From: Leucothrix mucor DSM 2157
GTDB taxonomy: Bacteria; Pseudomonadota; Gammaproteobacteria; Thiotrichales; Thiotrichaceae
Direction: 5' to 3'
NCBI RefSeq assembly: GCF_000419525.1
Contig: NZ_ATTE01000001.1
Span: forward strand, 3,507,501 to 3,571,500
Length of the DNA: 64,000 nt
A program made the translations under genes and the position numbers. How positions within the stretch are numbered: position 1 is the stretch's first letter; each line of letters opens with the position of its first letter. This document shows, piece by piece, positions 1 through 9,115 of this stretch. Under the pieces are notes generated by a model. The model ran no database searches. It was given only the letters and a program-made list of their open reading frames with translations, and was not told the origin of the DNA.

Positions 1-265
1 AGATTTGCGTATGCAAGCCAAGCGCCTGATTAATCACCTGAATCTTGTCATCGTAAACCACTTTACTCAGCGCCGATGACTGCTTGAGGTAGCTGCTTTT
101 CAAATCCAGCACATAATCGTACAGCGCTTTATTAGAGCCAAACTCATGCGCCGTCGGATAACGCTTTAGCAAGACCTCCCCCAAGCGCTGCTAATCAATC
201 AAGCGTTGCACTTGCTGCAGCACGTTCGGGGGATAGCCTTTCAGATAGTAATTCAGATCTGCCAT
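1..265 (-). pseudogene. YgjP-like (DUF45/M48-type) metallopeptidase, 5' part, in-frame amber codon
   Basis: Translating leftward from the ATG at 265-263 gives a protein beginning MADLNYYLKGYPP and continuing through KALYDYVLDLKSSYL and LSKVVYDDKIQVINQALG. This resembles the N-terminal half of the YgjP-like (DUF45) metallopeptidase family, whose HELxH zinc site would lie beyond the window edge. Codon 25 is TAG (plus-strand cta at 191-193), and the similarity continues in the same frame on both sides of it without a length change. A single-base change from GAG or CAG would explain it. I see no clear restart downstream within the window. It begins 6 bases after the stop of the upstream dehydrogenase, so it may be cotranscribed. 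It could be a true nonsense mutation or a sequencing error. Family assignment is from recall of the consensus. Confidence 0.7.
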
Positions 266-271
266 TGGGAA

Positions 272-1150
272 TTATGCTTTGCGCGGTAAGCGCGTGACCA
301 AGCTAGAGGTATCAAAACGATTACCACCATTGGCTTGCACTTCAGCGTAGAAGGTATCGACCAACTCAGCGACTGGCAGCTCAGAACCATTACGCTGCGC
401 TTCTTCAAAACACAAGCTCAGGTCTTTACGCATCCAATCCACAGCAAAACCATAGTCAAATTTGCCATCAATCATGGTCTCATGACGGTTATCCATCTGC
501 CAGGATTGTGCCGCACCTTTGCCGATCACATCAAAGACCTGCTTAGCATCTAAACCTGCATTTTCAGCAAATGCGACACCTTCAGATAGTGCCTGCACTA
601 AACCAGCGATACAAATCTGATTCACCATTTTGGTTAACTGGCCGGCACCGGCATCACCCATTAACTGAGCTGACTTAGCAAAGCAATCAATCAATGGTTT
701 AACGCGATCAAATGTGGCCTGCTCGCCGCCGCACATTACAGTGAGGACGCCATTTTCAGCACCGAGCTGGCCACCAGAAACCGGGCCATCAATAAAGCCA
801 AAGCCTAACTCACTGGCTTTGGCCGCTAACTCACGAGCGACATTAGCGGAGGCAGTGGTGTGATCGACAAAGATTGCACCGGCTGCCATGGTTTGAAAAG
901 CACCCACTTCGCCGGTGGTGACACTACGCAAATCATCGTCGTTACCCACGCAGGAGAATACGAAGTCAGCGCCTTTTGCAGCAGCCGCTGGAGTGGTTTC
1001 AAAGCGTCCACCGTGCTCGGCAACCCAAGCTTCGGCTTTGCTGGTGGTGCGATTGTAAACACACACTGAGTGTCCGGCAGCGGCCAGGTGCCCGGCCATT
1101 GGATAACCCATTACTCCTAAGCCGATAAAAGCGACATTAAATTTGCTCAT
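272..1150 (-). CDS. NAD(P)-dependent beta-hydroxyacid dehydrogenase (3-hydroxyisobutyrate dehydrogenase family)
   Basis: The 292-residue protein has the hallmarks of the 3-hydroxyisobutyrate/tartronate-semialdehyde reductase family. It has an N-terminal Rossmann motif GLGVMG at residues 10-15, a substrate-binding DGPVSGG at 121-127, and the catalytic lysine in KMVNQI at K174. Length is typical. The start is taken as the ATG at 1150 because GAGGGGAAC lies just upstream; a GTG 15 bases earlier overlaps that ribosome-binding site. Members oxidise 3-hydroxyisobutyrate (valine degradation) or act on related hydroxyacids such as 2-hydroxy-3-oxopropionate. No other mmsB-pathway genes are adjacent, so the substrate is open. 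It sits immediately upstream of the broken YgjP-like gene. Confidence 0.9.
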   Translation of the reverse strand: MSKFNVAFIGLGVMGYPMAGHLAAAGHSVCVYNRTTSKAEAWVAEHGGRFETTPAAAAKGADFVFSCVGNDDDLRSVTTGEVGAFQTMAAGAIFVDHTTASANVARELAAKASELGFGFIDGPVSGGQLGAENGVLTVMCGGEQATFDRVKPLIDCFAKSAQLMGDAGAGQLTKMVNQICIAGLVQALSEGVAFAENAGLDAKQVFDVIGKGAAQSWQMDNRHETMIDGKFDYGFAVDWMRKDLSLCFEEAQRNGSELPVAELVDTFYAEVQANGGNRFDTSSLVTRLPRKA

Positions 1151-1344
1151 GCGTGTTCCCCTCACGTGTGGATAATTGGTTGAATAAATTGAGTCGGGCT
1201 ATTGTGCCTTAGCTGGCGGGCAGGCGCCAATAAATTGGCAATAGAGTATCAATGGCTCGATGAATTTGTATCGGTCGATATGTACAGCTTACTGATGGTA
1301 GTTCGCCCAACAGGCTGCTGAGCTTTTTACTTACTGCTGGACTT

Positions 1345-2298
1345 TCATTCCATGTAATTGAGCGGCACCGCACTAGCCGACCAAATCTTCACCGTCAACG
1401 GGTCGCCCACAAACTGCTGCGGCACGGCCGGAATCAAACCCGCCGAGGTAAAATACCTTCGAATTTCCTCATCCGTAAAGCCAAGCCTGCGGTGCTGATA
1501 TTCCTTACGCATATACTCTTCAGTGTGCGCCGCAAAATCCACCACAAACAAACGCCCGGTCGGCATTAATACCCGCGCCGCTTCACGAATCGCTTCGGCG
1601 GGGTCATCACTAAAATGCAGCACCAGATTCATTGTGATCAAATCAAAACTCTGATCATCCATCGGCAGCTGATACATATCACCCTTGCGCACCTGCAAAT
1701 GCGACAAACCCGCTTGCTTAAGATTAGTCCGCGCCACCGCCAACATGCCGCTGGTAAAGTCGATGCCAATACCTCGCTGCGTACGGTCGGCTAATAGCTC
1801 CAGAGTCCGTCCTGTTCCGGTACCGATATCCAGTAGGTCACTGACCTTGTTTTCACCAACAGCCGCTCTGAGTGCGGCTTCGATTTCTTCTTGCGCGACA
1901 TGGAATTGGCGCACCTCTTCCCAGTGTCCGGCGATCTTGTCGAAGTAGGCTTGAGCTTCCAACGCGCGGGCATCGGTGACTTGTTTAAGGCGCGACAAAT
2001 CCCGACTGAGGACCGCATCATCCTCATGCAGCAAGGCGACCAAAGCCTGTGCTAATGGCGCAACCGAGGCGCGATCGGACAACCGATAAAATACCTGCGC
2101 ACCTTCCGGAAAACGCTCCAATAAACCAGCTTCCACCATCAGCTTTAAATGGCGTGAGACACGCGGCTGGCTTTGTCCGAGGATCTTCGTCAGCTCCGTT
2201 ACGCTCAGCTCACTTCGGGCGCACAGGGCCAATAAGCGCAAACGGGTATGTTCGCCTGCTGCGCGCAATGCGGCTAACAAAGTATCAAGATTTTGCAT
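1345..2298 (-). CDS. ArsR-family HTH fused to SAM-dependent methyltransferase; likely methionine-cycle regulator
   Basis: The N-terminal 80 residues form an ArsR/SmtB winged helix (LSVTELTKILGQSQPRVSRH at 31-50). Residues about 115-310 form a class I methyltransferase with the SAM-binding motif DIGTGTGRT at 157-165 and acidic residue motifs further on. No metal-binding cysteine pair typical of metal-sensing ArsR proteins is obvious. Proteins of this architecture are commonly found beside metF, metH or ahcY, and ArsR proteins such as SahR regulate methionine genes in response to S-adenosylhomocysteine. The divergent arrangement with metH and the paired palindromes between them support the same role here (inference). 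The methyltransferase domain may act as the SAM/SAH sensor. Whether it still methylates anything cannot be told. Confidence 0.85.
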   Translation of the reverse strand: MQNLDTLLAALRAAGEHTRLRLLALCARSELSVTELTKILGQSQPRVSRHLKLMVEAGLLERFPEGAQVFYRLSDRASVAPLAQALVALLHEDDAVLSRDLSRLKQVTDARALEAQAYFDKIAGHWEEVRQFHVAQEEIEAALRAAVGENKVSDLLDIGTGTGRTLELLADRTQRGIGIDFTSGMLAVARTNLKQAGLSHLQVRKGDMYQLPMDDQSFDLITMNLVLHFSDDPAEAIREAARVLMPTGRLFVVDFAAHTEEYMRKEYQHRRLGFTDEEIRRYFTSAGLIPAVPQQFVGDPLTVKIWSASAVPLNYME

Positions 2299-2311
2299 TC
2301 ACTCATCCAGT

Positions 2312-2352
2312 CATATAAAGATATGTTTATATTTGCATATCAGGTGTGATAT
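2312..2352. promoter_or_regulatory. Paired inverted repeats, candidate operator between the ArsR-type regulator and metH
   Basis: Two inverted repeats with 4-base spacers lie in the 108-base divergent gap: CATATaaagATATG at 2312-2325 and ATATCAggtgTGATAT at 2337-2352. Their centres are 26 bases apart, about two and a half helical turns. A tandem arrangement of AT-rich palindromes between an ArsR regulator and a methionine gene fits an autoregulatory and metH operator. The sequence shows only the repeats; binding is inferred. Confidence 0.6.
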
Positions 2353-2406
2353 TGTTCTGCGCTACTCTACCACACACGTTCACCCGAAATACCATAGGAT
2401 TTAACC

Positions 2407-5400
2407 ATGTCAGCCAACTCGCAAGCCTTTGAAGACGCTCTGAAAAAACGCATCTTAATTCTCGATGGCGCAATGGGCACCATGATCCAGCGGCACGAGC
2501 TGGAAGAAGCTGACTATCGGGGTGAACGGTTTGCCGACTGGCCAAGCGACCTGCGTGGTAACAATGATCTGTTGAGCCTGACTCAGCCAGACCTGATTAA
2601 AGGCATCCATACCGAGTACTTAGAAGCTGGTGCGGACATTATCGAAACCAATACCTTTAACGGCACGCAAATCGCGATGGCGGATTATGGAATGGAATCG
2701 CTAGCTGCTGAGATCTGTGAAGAGTCTGCACGCTTAGCTCGTCAGGCCTGTGATGAGATCGAAGCAAAAATTCCGGGACAGCCACGCTACGTTGCCGGTG
2801 TTATTGGCCCAACCAATCGTACCGCGAGCTTGTCTCCCGATGTGAACGATCCGGGCTTTCGTAACGTCACTTTTGATGACTTGGTTGAAGCCTACTCTGA
2901 AGCCTGCGAAGCACTGATTCGTGGTGGTTCTGATCTGATTCTGATCGAAACTATTTTTGACTGCCTGAATGCCAAAGCAGCTATTTTTGCGGTTGAGCAA
3001 GTGTTTGAAGACCAAGGTTTCCGCCTGCCGATTATGATCTCCGGTACCATTACCGATGCCTCAGGTCGTACCCTATCCGGTCAAACCACGGAAGCGTTCT
3101 GGAACTCCATGTGCCATGCCAAGCCAGTGTCTATCGGCTTGAACTGTGCGCTGGGTGCTAAAGAATTGCGTCAGTACGTGGAAGAGCTATCCCGCGTTGC
3201 AGACACCCATGTGTCTGCTCATCCGAACGCGGGTCTGCCAAACGCATTTGGTGGTTATGACGAGACGCCAGAAGACATGGCGGCGCACGTTCAGGAATGG
3301 GCGCAAAGTGGCTTCTTAAATATTATCGGTGGCTGCTGTGGTACCAGCCCTGCGCACATTAAAGCGATGCGCGAAGCGGTTGATGGCTTGCCGCCTCGTG
3401 AGATTCCGGAAATTCCGGTGGCGTGTCGTTTATCTGGGCTTGAGCCACTGACGATTACGGCTGACTCACTGTTCTTAAATGTGGGCGAGCGCACAAACGT
3501 GACTGGTTCGGCTGTATTTAAGCGCATGATCGTTGAAGAAGATTATGATGCTGCCTTGACCGTGGCTTTGCAGCAAGTTGAAAACGGCGCGCAAATCATC
3601 GACATCAATATGGATGAAGGTCTGCTGGACTCGAAGAAAGTCATGCAGCGCTTCCTAAACCTGATTGCCGCTGAGCCAGATATTTCACGCGTACCGGTGA
3701 TGATCGACTCCTCAAAATGGGAAGTGATCGAAGCGGGTTTGAAATGCGTGCAAGGCAAGTGTGTGGTCAACTCGATCAGCATGAAAGAAGGTGTTGAGCA
3801 ATTCATCCAACACGCTAAATTGTGCATGCGCTACGGTGCGGCCGTGGTGGTCATGGCATTTGATGAAGAAGGCCAAGCCGACACCATTGATCGCAAAGTA
3901 GAAATCTGCACACGCGCCTACAACATTCTGGTGAATGAAGTTGGCTTCCCACCGCAAGACATTATCTTCGACCCGAATATCTTCGCGATTGCGACGGGTA
4001 TGGAAGAGCACAATAACTACGGCATCGACTTTATCGAAGCCACGCGCCAGATCAAGCAAACCCTGCCACATGCAATGGTGTCGGGCGGTTTGTCGAATGT
4101 CTCGTTCTCATTCCGTGGTAATAATCCGGTGCGTGAAGCCATTCATGCGGTGTTCCTGTATCACGCGATTCAGGCTGGTATGGACATGGGTATCGTAAAT
4201 GCCGGACAGCTAGCCATTTACGAAGATATCCCGGAAGAGCTGCGCGATGCAGTAGAAGATGTGGTGCTAAACCGCAAGCCGGAAGCCACTGAGAACCTGC
4301 TGGAGATCGCTGAGAAATACCGTGGCGATGGCTCCAAAGCGGAGAAGCAAGACGAAGAATGGCGCAAGCTGCCCGTAAATAAGCGCCTTGAATATGCGCT
4401 GGTTAAAGGAATTACCGAATTCATTACAGCGGATACTGCCGAGGCGCTGGAAGCCGTTGGCCGCCCGCTTGAGCTAATCGAAGGCCCGCTAATGGCCGGT
4501 ATGAACGTGGTCGGTGATTTGTTTGGTGCCGGTAAAATGTTCCTGCCACAAGTGGTGAAATCAGCCCGTGTAATGAAGCAAGCCGTTGCCTACCTTGAGC
4601 CATTTATGGACGCTGAAAAAGAAGGCGTCGATAAGAGTAATGGCCGCGTGATCATGGCAACCGCTAAAGGTGACGTGCATGATATCGGTAAGAATATCGT
4701 CGGCGTGGTACTGCAATGTAACGGTTACGAAGTCATCGACTTAGGCGTTATGTGTAAGGCTGAAACCATTTTTGCGGCGGCCCGTGAACATAAAGCTGAC
4801 GTGATCGGTATCTCCGGTTTGATCACACCATCGCTGGAAGAAATGTCGCACGTCGCTAAAGAAATGGCACGTCAGGGCTTTGATATTCCATTGCTAATTG
4901 GTGGCGCAACAACCTCCAAAATGCACACGGCGGTGAAAATTGCGCCGCACTACAAGCAACCGGTTGTGTATGTACCGGATGCGTCGCGCTGTGTGGGTGT
5001 GGTGAATAAGCTGTTGAGTGAGACGCTGCGCGAGCCGTACCTTGCCGAGCTGGAAACCGAATACGATCAGTACCGCGAGCGCTTTAATGCCAAGATGAAA
5101 AAGCAGGACTTCCTGCGTTTGGAAATTGCGCGTTCTAATAAATTAGCTACCGACTGGGCGCATTATGATGCGACTAAGCCAGCGGTTGAAGGCGTGCAGG
5201 TCATTGAGAAAATGGACTTGCGGGTACTGGCCGAGCTAATCGACTGGACGCCATTCTTCCACACCTGGCAGCTGCGCAAGAAGTACCCACAGATTCTGGA
5301 AGATCCTGAGTTGGGTGAAGAAGCGACTAAGCTATTTGCCGACGCTAAGCTGATGCTCGAACGCTTTATCAAAGATGACACGGTTCAGGCGCATGCGGTA

Positions 5401-6099
5401 TTTGGTATTTTCCCTGCCAATACCGTGAATGATGACGACATCGAGATTTACACCGATGAGGCCCGGTCTGAAGTGTTTGATACGGTGATTGGCTTACGCC
5501 AGCAGACGGTACATCCGACGGATCGCCCTAACCTGTCGCTGTCTGACTTTATTGCACCTAAAGAAAGTGGTGTGCAGGATTATATTGGAGCCTTTGCCGT
5601 AACGGCGGGTATCGGTTTGGATAAGCTGGTTGCTGAGTATGACGCGGATCAGGATGACTACCACAGCATTATGGCCAAAGCGATTGCCGATCGCTTGGCT
5701 GAAGCATTTGCCGAGTATTTGCACCGCGAAGTGCGTACCAAGCATTGGGGTTATATGGCCGATGAAAACTTGTCGCAAGAGGCGTTGATTAAAGAGCAGT
5801 ATCAAGGAATTCGCCCTGCGCCGGGTTATCCCGCGAACCCTGACCATACCCAGAAAGATACGATTTGGGATCTGTTGAAGCCTGAGGAAAATGCGGGGAT
5901 TTCAATGACAGAGAGCTGGGCGATGTTGCCTGCGGCTTCTGTTAGTGGATGGTATTTCTCGCATCCTGAGTCGCAGTATTTTGGTGTAGCGAAGATTGAT
6001 CAGGAGCAGATTGCTGATTATGCCAAGCGTAAGGGCGTGACTGTGGAGAAGGCGGAGAGCTTGTTGGCGCCTAATTTGGGGTATGTGCCAAGCACTTAA
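2407..6099 (+). CDS. metH: Cobalamin-dependent methionine synthase
   Basis: The 1230-residue protein is full length for MetH (E. coli 1227). It transfers the methyl group of 5-methyltetrahydrofolate to homocysteine through methylcobalamin. The homocysteine domain opens with [11 protein letters not shown], and its zinc ligands are Cys247, Cys310 and Cys311 ([11 protein letters not shown]), the same numbering as E. coli. The pterin domain follows ([13 protein letters not shown], then [10 protein letters not shown]). The cobalamin domain contains [12 protein letters not shown] with the lower-ligand histidine at 758. The C-terminal reactivation domain ends with [22 protein letters not shown] upstream of the ATG serves as ribosome-binding site. 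No cobalamin riboswitch fits in the short leader. Its last 29 bases overlap the convergent TIR-FGE reading frame. Confidence 0.98.
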   Translation: MSANSQAFEDALKKRILILDGAMGTMIQRHELEEADYRGERFADWPSDLRGNNDLLSLTQPDLIKGIHTEYLEAGADIIETNTFNGTQIAMADYGMESLAAEICEESARLARQACDEIEAKIPGQPRYVAGVIGPTNRTASLSPDVNDPGFRNVTFDDLVEAYSEACEALIRGGSDLILIETIFDCLNAKAAIFAVEQVFEDQGFRLPIMISGTITDASGRTLSGQTTEAFWNSMCHAKPVSIGLNCALGAKELRQYVEELSRVADTHVSAHPNAGLPNAFGGYDETPEDMAAHVQEWAQSGFLNIIGGCCGTSPAHIKAMREAVDGLPPREIPEIPVACRLSGLEPLTITADSLFLNVGERTNVTGSAVFKRMIVEEDYDAALTVALQQVENGAQIIDINMDEGLLDSKKVMQRFLNLIAAEPDISRVPVMIDSSKWEVIEAGLKCVQGKCVVNSISMKEGVEQFIQHAKLCMRYGAAVVVMAFDEEGQADTIDRKVEICTRAYNILVNEVGFPPQDIIFDPNIFAIATGMEEHNNYGIDFIEATRQIKQTLPHAMVSGGLSNVSFSFRGNNPVREAIHAVFLYHAIQAGMDMGIVNAGQLAIYEDIPEELRDAVEDVVLNRKPEATENLLEIAEKYRGDGSKAEKQDEEWRKLPVNKRLEYALVKGITEFITADTAEALEAVGRPLELIEGPLMAGMNVVGDLFGAGKMFLPQVVKSARVMKQAVAYLEPFMDAEKEGVDKSNGRVIMATAKGDVHDIGKNIVGVVLQCNGYEVIDLGVMCKAETIFAAAREHKADVIGISGLITPSLEEMSHVAKEMARQGFDIPLLIGGATTSKMHTAVKIAPHYKQPVVYVPDASRCVGVVNKLLSETLREPYLAELETEYDQYRERFNAKMKKQDFLRLEIARSNKLATDWAHYDATKPAVEGVQVIEKMDLRVLAELIDWTPFFHTWQLRKKYPQILEDPELGEEATKLFADAKLMLERFIKDDTVQAHAVFGIFPANTVNDDDIEIYTDEARSEVFDTVIGLRQQTVHPTDRPNLSLSDFIAPKESGVQDYIGAFAVTAGIGLDKLVAEYDADQDDYHSIMAKAIADRLAEAFAEYLHREVRTKHWGYMADENLSQEALIKEQYQGIRPAPGYPANPDHTQKDTIWDLLKPEENAGISMTESWAMLPAASVSGWYFSHPESQYFGVAKIDQEQIADYAKRKGVTVEKAESLLAPNLGYVPST

Positions 6100-7285
6100 C
6101 TTTCCACCGAAATCCTAAAACCGATACCATCATCACAGCTGCCCCAGATCCATTATTGCGGGCAGCTGATCTAATCCCCCTGGAGTCGTAATACCACGAG
6201 CCTCCACGAAAAACATATCCGTCGCCCTGCCTTACCTCTGGATCTACCGCTGCTTTTCTCCCAAGCCTCTCCAACCAAGCATCCTGACACCACTCTGATA
6301 CATTCCCATGCATTTCATATAAACCCCATGAATTAGCTGGAAGAGACTTAACAGGTAATGGTTTTACCCGAAATACTCCCTCCCCCTGCGAATCATCCAT
6401 ATAGTTGACTTGATTTGGTGTGACCTGCTGGCCAAATGAAAAAGGGCTTGTTGTTCCAGCACGACATGCATATTCCCATTGAGCTTCCGTAGGCAATCGA
6501 GCTCTCAGCCTCTTAAACTGAAAATTAAGCGTATTAATAAACTCTTGAGTCTCATTCCAACCCACCTTGTATACAGGAAGGTTTTTATCTCCAGTAAAGC
6601 AAGCTGGTAGAGAACCTGTCACCGCTTCCCACAACTCTTGTGTAACAGCACTTTCTCCCAACCAAAAACCCTGAGTCAAGGTCACCAGATGCTGATCTTC
6701 ATCACTAAAACGCCCAACCTCTGAATCTGGAGACCCCATCAGAAAAGCACCTGCTTCAATATAGCGAAAACGTTGCTTTATATGTTGGATTTGGATGTCG
6801 GCATATTTGCCGAATTGGTCTTCTCCCGATTTGGATGCCCATTTAGGACTAGTTGAGAAAGTATCGGATGGAGGCTTAACCGCTTTCAAGACAGGGTTTA
6901 TATCTAGCTTGGAAAATATAGCATCAAAAAGCTGCTCCCAATTCACTTGAATAGAAAAATCTAACACCTGCAAATGCCTGATCCACAAAGGCATTCTCAC
7001 ATGTTCAGCAATAACCGGAATAATCGGTAAGCCAATTTCTCTGGCCATGCTGATTTCGTTGTATACCCAGTCAGAGGTGCGGATTTTTTCTGAGATAACC
7101 AGCACCACTAAATCGCTGGTTTCTAGCTCAAATTCCAGCTTGGTATCCCATCGGTCCCCAGGCTTTAAGCCAATTACATCAAGGAATACCTCAAAGCCAG
7201 CGGCCTGAAGTTGCTGCTGGGCTTCTGTTGCGAGGCTTTGACCATGGCTTTCGTCACGACCGTAACTGATGAATATTTTGGGCAT
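6071..7285 (-). CDS. TIR domain fused to a cysteine-less FGE/SUMF1 (C-type-lectin-fold) domain; probable C-terminal frameshift
   Basis: Residues 1-135 are a TIR domain: [10 protein letters not shown] at 3-12, [13 protein letters not shown] at 34-46, VLVISEK at 61-67, and the NADase-type glutamate E77 in SDWVYNE. After a linker, residues about 174-398 match the formylglycine-generating-enzyme/sulfatase-modifying fold ([53 protein letters not shown]). The catalytic cysteine pair that follows RGGS in true FGEs is absent, so it is more likely a ligand-binding C-type-lectin-like domain. Near the end, the +1 frame reads [12 protein letters not shown] then TAA at 6098-6096, a family-like terminus that would butt against the metH stop. 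This suggests loss of one base near 6134-6137. As read, the protein runs on into antisense metH. A defence or conflict role is inferred. Confidence 0.82.
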   Translation of the reverse strand: MPKIFISYGRDESHGQSLATEAQQQLQAAGFEVFLDVIGLKPGDRWDTKLEFELETSDLVVLVISEKIRTSDWVYNEISMAREIGLPIIPVIAEHVRMPLWIRHLQVLDFSIQVNWEQLFDAIFSKLDINPVLKAVKPPSDTFSTSPKWASKSGEDQFGKYADIQIQHIKQRFRYIEAGAFLMGSPDSEVGRFSDEDQHLVTLTQGFWLGESAVTQELWEAVTGSLPACFTGDKNLPVYKVGWNETQEFINTLNFQFKRLRARLPTEAQWEYACRAGTTSPFSFGQQVTPNQVNYMDDSQGEGVFRVKPLPVKSLPANSWGLYEMHGNVSEWCQDAWLERLGRKAAVDPEVRQGDGYVFRGGSWYYDSRGIRSAARNNGSGAAVMMVSVLGFRWKVKCLAHTPN

Positions 7286-7466
7286 AGGTGAGTAATTTTA
7301 GACAAGTGGGGGAATAATACGACAATTCACTCCATGCAGGAACATTCATGATACGGGTCGTAAGCATCAGCACAACTTTATTAGAAAATTTGCTCCCGAA
7401 TACTTTGTAGCAAGATAATTGTACACCTGAAAATCCGAGCATAGATCTCTTAACCTTTCCGCAATA

Positions 7467-7486
7467 AACTGGTCATATGACCAGTT
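7467..7486. promoter_or_regulatory. Perfect 20-bp palindrome, antitoxin operator
   Basis: AACTGGTCATATGACCAGTT is its own reverse complement. It lies just upstream of the Phd-type antitoxin, whose ribosome-binding site AAAGGAGAG is at 7491-7499. Autorepression through such palindromes is standard for Phd/VapB antitoxins. The function is inferred from position. Confidence 0.75.
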
Positions 7487-7504
7487 AGATAAAGGAGAGA
7501 AAAT

Positions 7505-7756
7505 ATGCACACATGGCCAGTACAAGACGCCAAAGCCCGCTTTATTGAGTTGCTTGATGCCTGCATTGCTGAAGGGCCTCAGATGGTTTCACGCCGAGGC
7601 ACAGAAACAGCAGTATTAGTGTCTCTAATCGAATGGAAGCGCCTGCAAAGTGCAGCAAGACCTTCATTAAAAGCCTTACTACTTAGCGATGAAACCCGCA
7701 CAGAGGAACTTCCCTTGCCTGCGCGAGGCCAAGCACGTCGCCGTAACAATCGGTGA
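7505..7756 (+). CDS. Phd/YefM-family antitoxin (orphaned)
   Basis: This 83-residue protein matches the Phd/YefM antitoxin type that normally partners a VapC PIN toxin: TWPVQDAKARFIELLDAC at the N-terminus, then RRGTETAVLVSLIEWKRL, and a basic, Pro/Arg-rich toxin-binding tail. The DNA-binding half is intact and length is normal. The strong ribosome-binding site AAAGGAGAG precedes the ATG. The toxin gene that should overlap its 3' end is reduced to a short remnant, so this is a solitary antitoxin. It may still bind the palindrome upstream or neutralise a related VapC elsewhere. Assignment is from recognisable family sequence. Confidence 0.85.
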   Translation: MHTWPVQDAKARFIELLDACIAEGPQMVSRRGTETAVLVSLIEWKRLQSAARPSLKALLLSDETRTEELPLPARGQARRRNNR

Positions 7757-7808
7757 AATTCAGGCAGACATTGAAATGACTCGCGCTCTCCTTGCGCTAA
7801 TTCCATAG
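7722..7808 (+). pseudogene. VapC (PIN-domain) toxin remnant
   Basis: A different frame from the antitoxin, running to the TAG at 7806-7808, reads VAVTIGEIQADIEMTRALL. This resembles the internal helix of VapC toxins around their conserved GEI(Q)xGIE motif. The preceding part of a PIN toxin, including the first catalytic aspartate (MxLLDTNV), is missing, and so is everything after the remnant. The remnant overlaps the antitoxin's last codons, so an internal deletion appears to have joined the antitoxin tail to the middle of vapC, followed by truncation. It is not expected to be functional. Confidence 0.6.
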
Positions 7809-8000
7809 CATTTTACAACTCTTGTAATCTACCGTAGACTGACATACCAGCTATACAAACTGATATGTTTATATAAGCCAAGTCCCAAACTAGAATGTCT
7901 AACTCGTCTAACGAGGTGGGCCAATTTGATGTGCAACAGACTAAACGCAGCATCAACAAACGTGCCCATTTTAGTAAAACCAGCCATTCAAAATTAAGAT
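7809..8000. other. Gene-free stretch between the relic toxin gene and the TRAP operon
   Basis: No open frame here looks like a real protein. A small hairpin CTCGTctaACGAG is visible near 7902-7916. The composition is AT-rich. Together with the promoter region that follows it, the gap from the antitoxin stop to dctP is about 365 bases. Confidence 0.4.
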
Positions 8001-8028
8001 TTGCTTATTGGAAAATAGCTTGTATAGT
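8001..8028 (+). promoter_or_regulatory. Candidate sigma-70 promoter for the first TRAP operon
   Basis: TTGCTT at 8001-8006 and TATAGT at 8023-8028 are separated by 16 bases, about 95 bases upstream of the dctP start. An 8-bp palindrome CGTCGACG follows at 8035-8042. It is a match by eye only. Confidence 0.4.
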
Positions 8029-8121
8029 ATTTAACGTCGACGCTATGTGGCTGAAGTATTTGAATAAATAGCAATCGACCGATTAAAAACTGTTTTTATT
8101 ATGCTTTCTTGGAGGAAGATC

Positions 8122-9096
8122 ATGCTAAAGAAGATTATCACGTCAGTGGCGGTTGCTGCCTGCGTCGGAGTTTTATCAACGACAAGTGCCATTGCGGCAG
8201 AAACACTGAAATGGGCGCACGTCTATGAGACGGGTTCCAACTATCACACCGCTGCACTGTGGGCTGCTGAAGAAGTTAAAAAGCGCACCGATGGCCGCGT
8301 AGAAATCAAAGTATTCCCCGCTTCCTCGCTTGGAAAAGAAGTTGAGATTAATGAAGGTTTAGGCATCGGCTCCGTCGATATTATCTACACCGGCCCTAAC
8401 TTTGCTGAACGTTATTATGGCCCGATTGCCATCTCTGATTACCCATTTATCATGCGTGATTATGATCACTGGAAGAAGTATCGCGACAGTGAATTATTCG
8501 CAGAGCTTTCAGAAGGCTACAAGGATGCAACCGGTCATACCGTGTCAACACTGGGCTACTATGGCCAACGCCATGTCACGTCAAACAAACCAATCTTAAA
8601 GCCAGAAGATATGAAAGGCTTGAAGATTCGCGTACCGAACTCGCCACTGATGTTGATGTTCCCTCGCGCGGTCGATGCGAACCCAACGCCAATGGCATTC
8701 TCTGAAGTATATCTGGCGCTCCAGCAAGGCGTGGTGGATGCACAGGAAAACCCACTGCCAACCATTAAGTTCAAGAAATTCTACGAAGTACAATCCAATA
8801 TCAACCTGACTGGCCACATCCTCAACTCTTTGTTGACGATTGTTTCAGACTCGGCCGTTGATCGCGTGGGTGATGACTTTGATACGCTCAATACCGTGCT
8901 TAAAGAATCTGCCGCGAAATACTCAGATGAGATTTACACCTCTGAGCAAGACTTGGTTGCGTGGTTCCGCGAGCAAGGCACCAAGGTCAATGAAGTGGAT
9001 AAAAAGCCATTCAAAGATGCCGTTACTCCGATGCTAACTGCAGACGGTGTCCCTTACACATTGGATCATTTCAATCGTTTGGGTGCTATCGAGTAA
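8122..9096 (+). CDS. TRAP transporter substrate-binding protein (DctP family)
   Basis: This periplasmic solute receptor belongs to a tripartite ATP-independent transporter. The start is the ATG at 8122, preceded by GGAGGA at 8111-8116; an ATG 21 bases earlier overlaps that site. The N-terminus MLKKIITSVAVAACVGV is a signal peptide cleaved after AIAA. The mature protein begins ETLKWAHVYETGSNYH and contains the DctP signatures RVEIKVFPASSLGKE, GLKIRVPNSPLML (with the carboxylate-binding arginine) and LALQQGVVDAQENPLPTI. Ligands are probably organic acids or sugar acids, but the exact one cannot be read from sequence. It is first in a three-gene operon with the Q and M membrane subunits. Confidence 0.93.
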   Translation: MLKKIITSVAVAACVGVLSTTSAIAAETLKWAHVYETGSNYHTAALWAAEEVKKRTDGRVEIKVFPASSLGKEVEINEGLGIGSVDIIYTGPNFAERYYGPIAISDYPFIMRDYDHWKKYRDSELFAELSEGYKDATGHTVSTLGYYGQRHVTSNKPILKPEDMKGLKIRVPNSPLMLMFPRAVDANPTPMAFSEVYLALQQGVVDAQENPLPTIKFKKFYEVQSNINLTGHILNSLLTIVSDSAVDRVGDDFDTLNTVLKESAAKYSDEIYTSEQDLVAWFREQGTKVNEVDKKPFKDAVTPMLTADGVPYTLDHFNRLGAIE

Positions 9097-9115
9097 CAGG
9101 CTTAGGGATGCTTAG

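Noticed and set aside
2353-2406. Cobalamin riboswitch before metH
   Set aside because: The leader is only about 50 bases after the operators, too short for the riboswitch, and no B12 box was seen.
6071-7285. True formylglycine-generating enzyme for the sulfatase at 33654-35339
   Set aside because: The catalytic cysteines after RGGS are missing and a TIR domain is fused, so it is not expected to activate sulfatases.
7254-7442. Small minus-strand frame upstream of the TIR-FGE gene
   Set aside because: No ribosome-binding site, no recognisable family and unusual composition; most likely noncoding leader.
7896-7970. Integron attC-like or recombination site in the gap before dctP
   Set aside because: Only a 5-bp hairpin is present; no paired core sites (RYYYAAC/GTTRRRY) and no integrase nearby.
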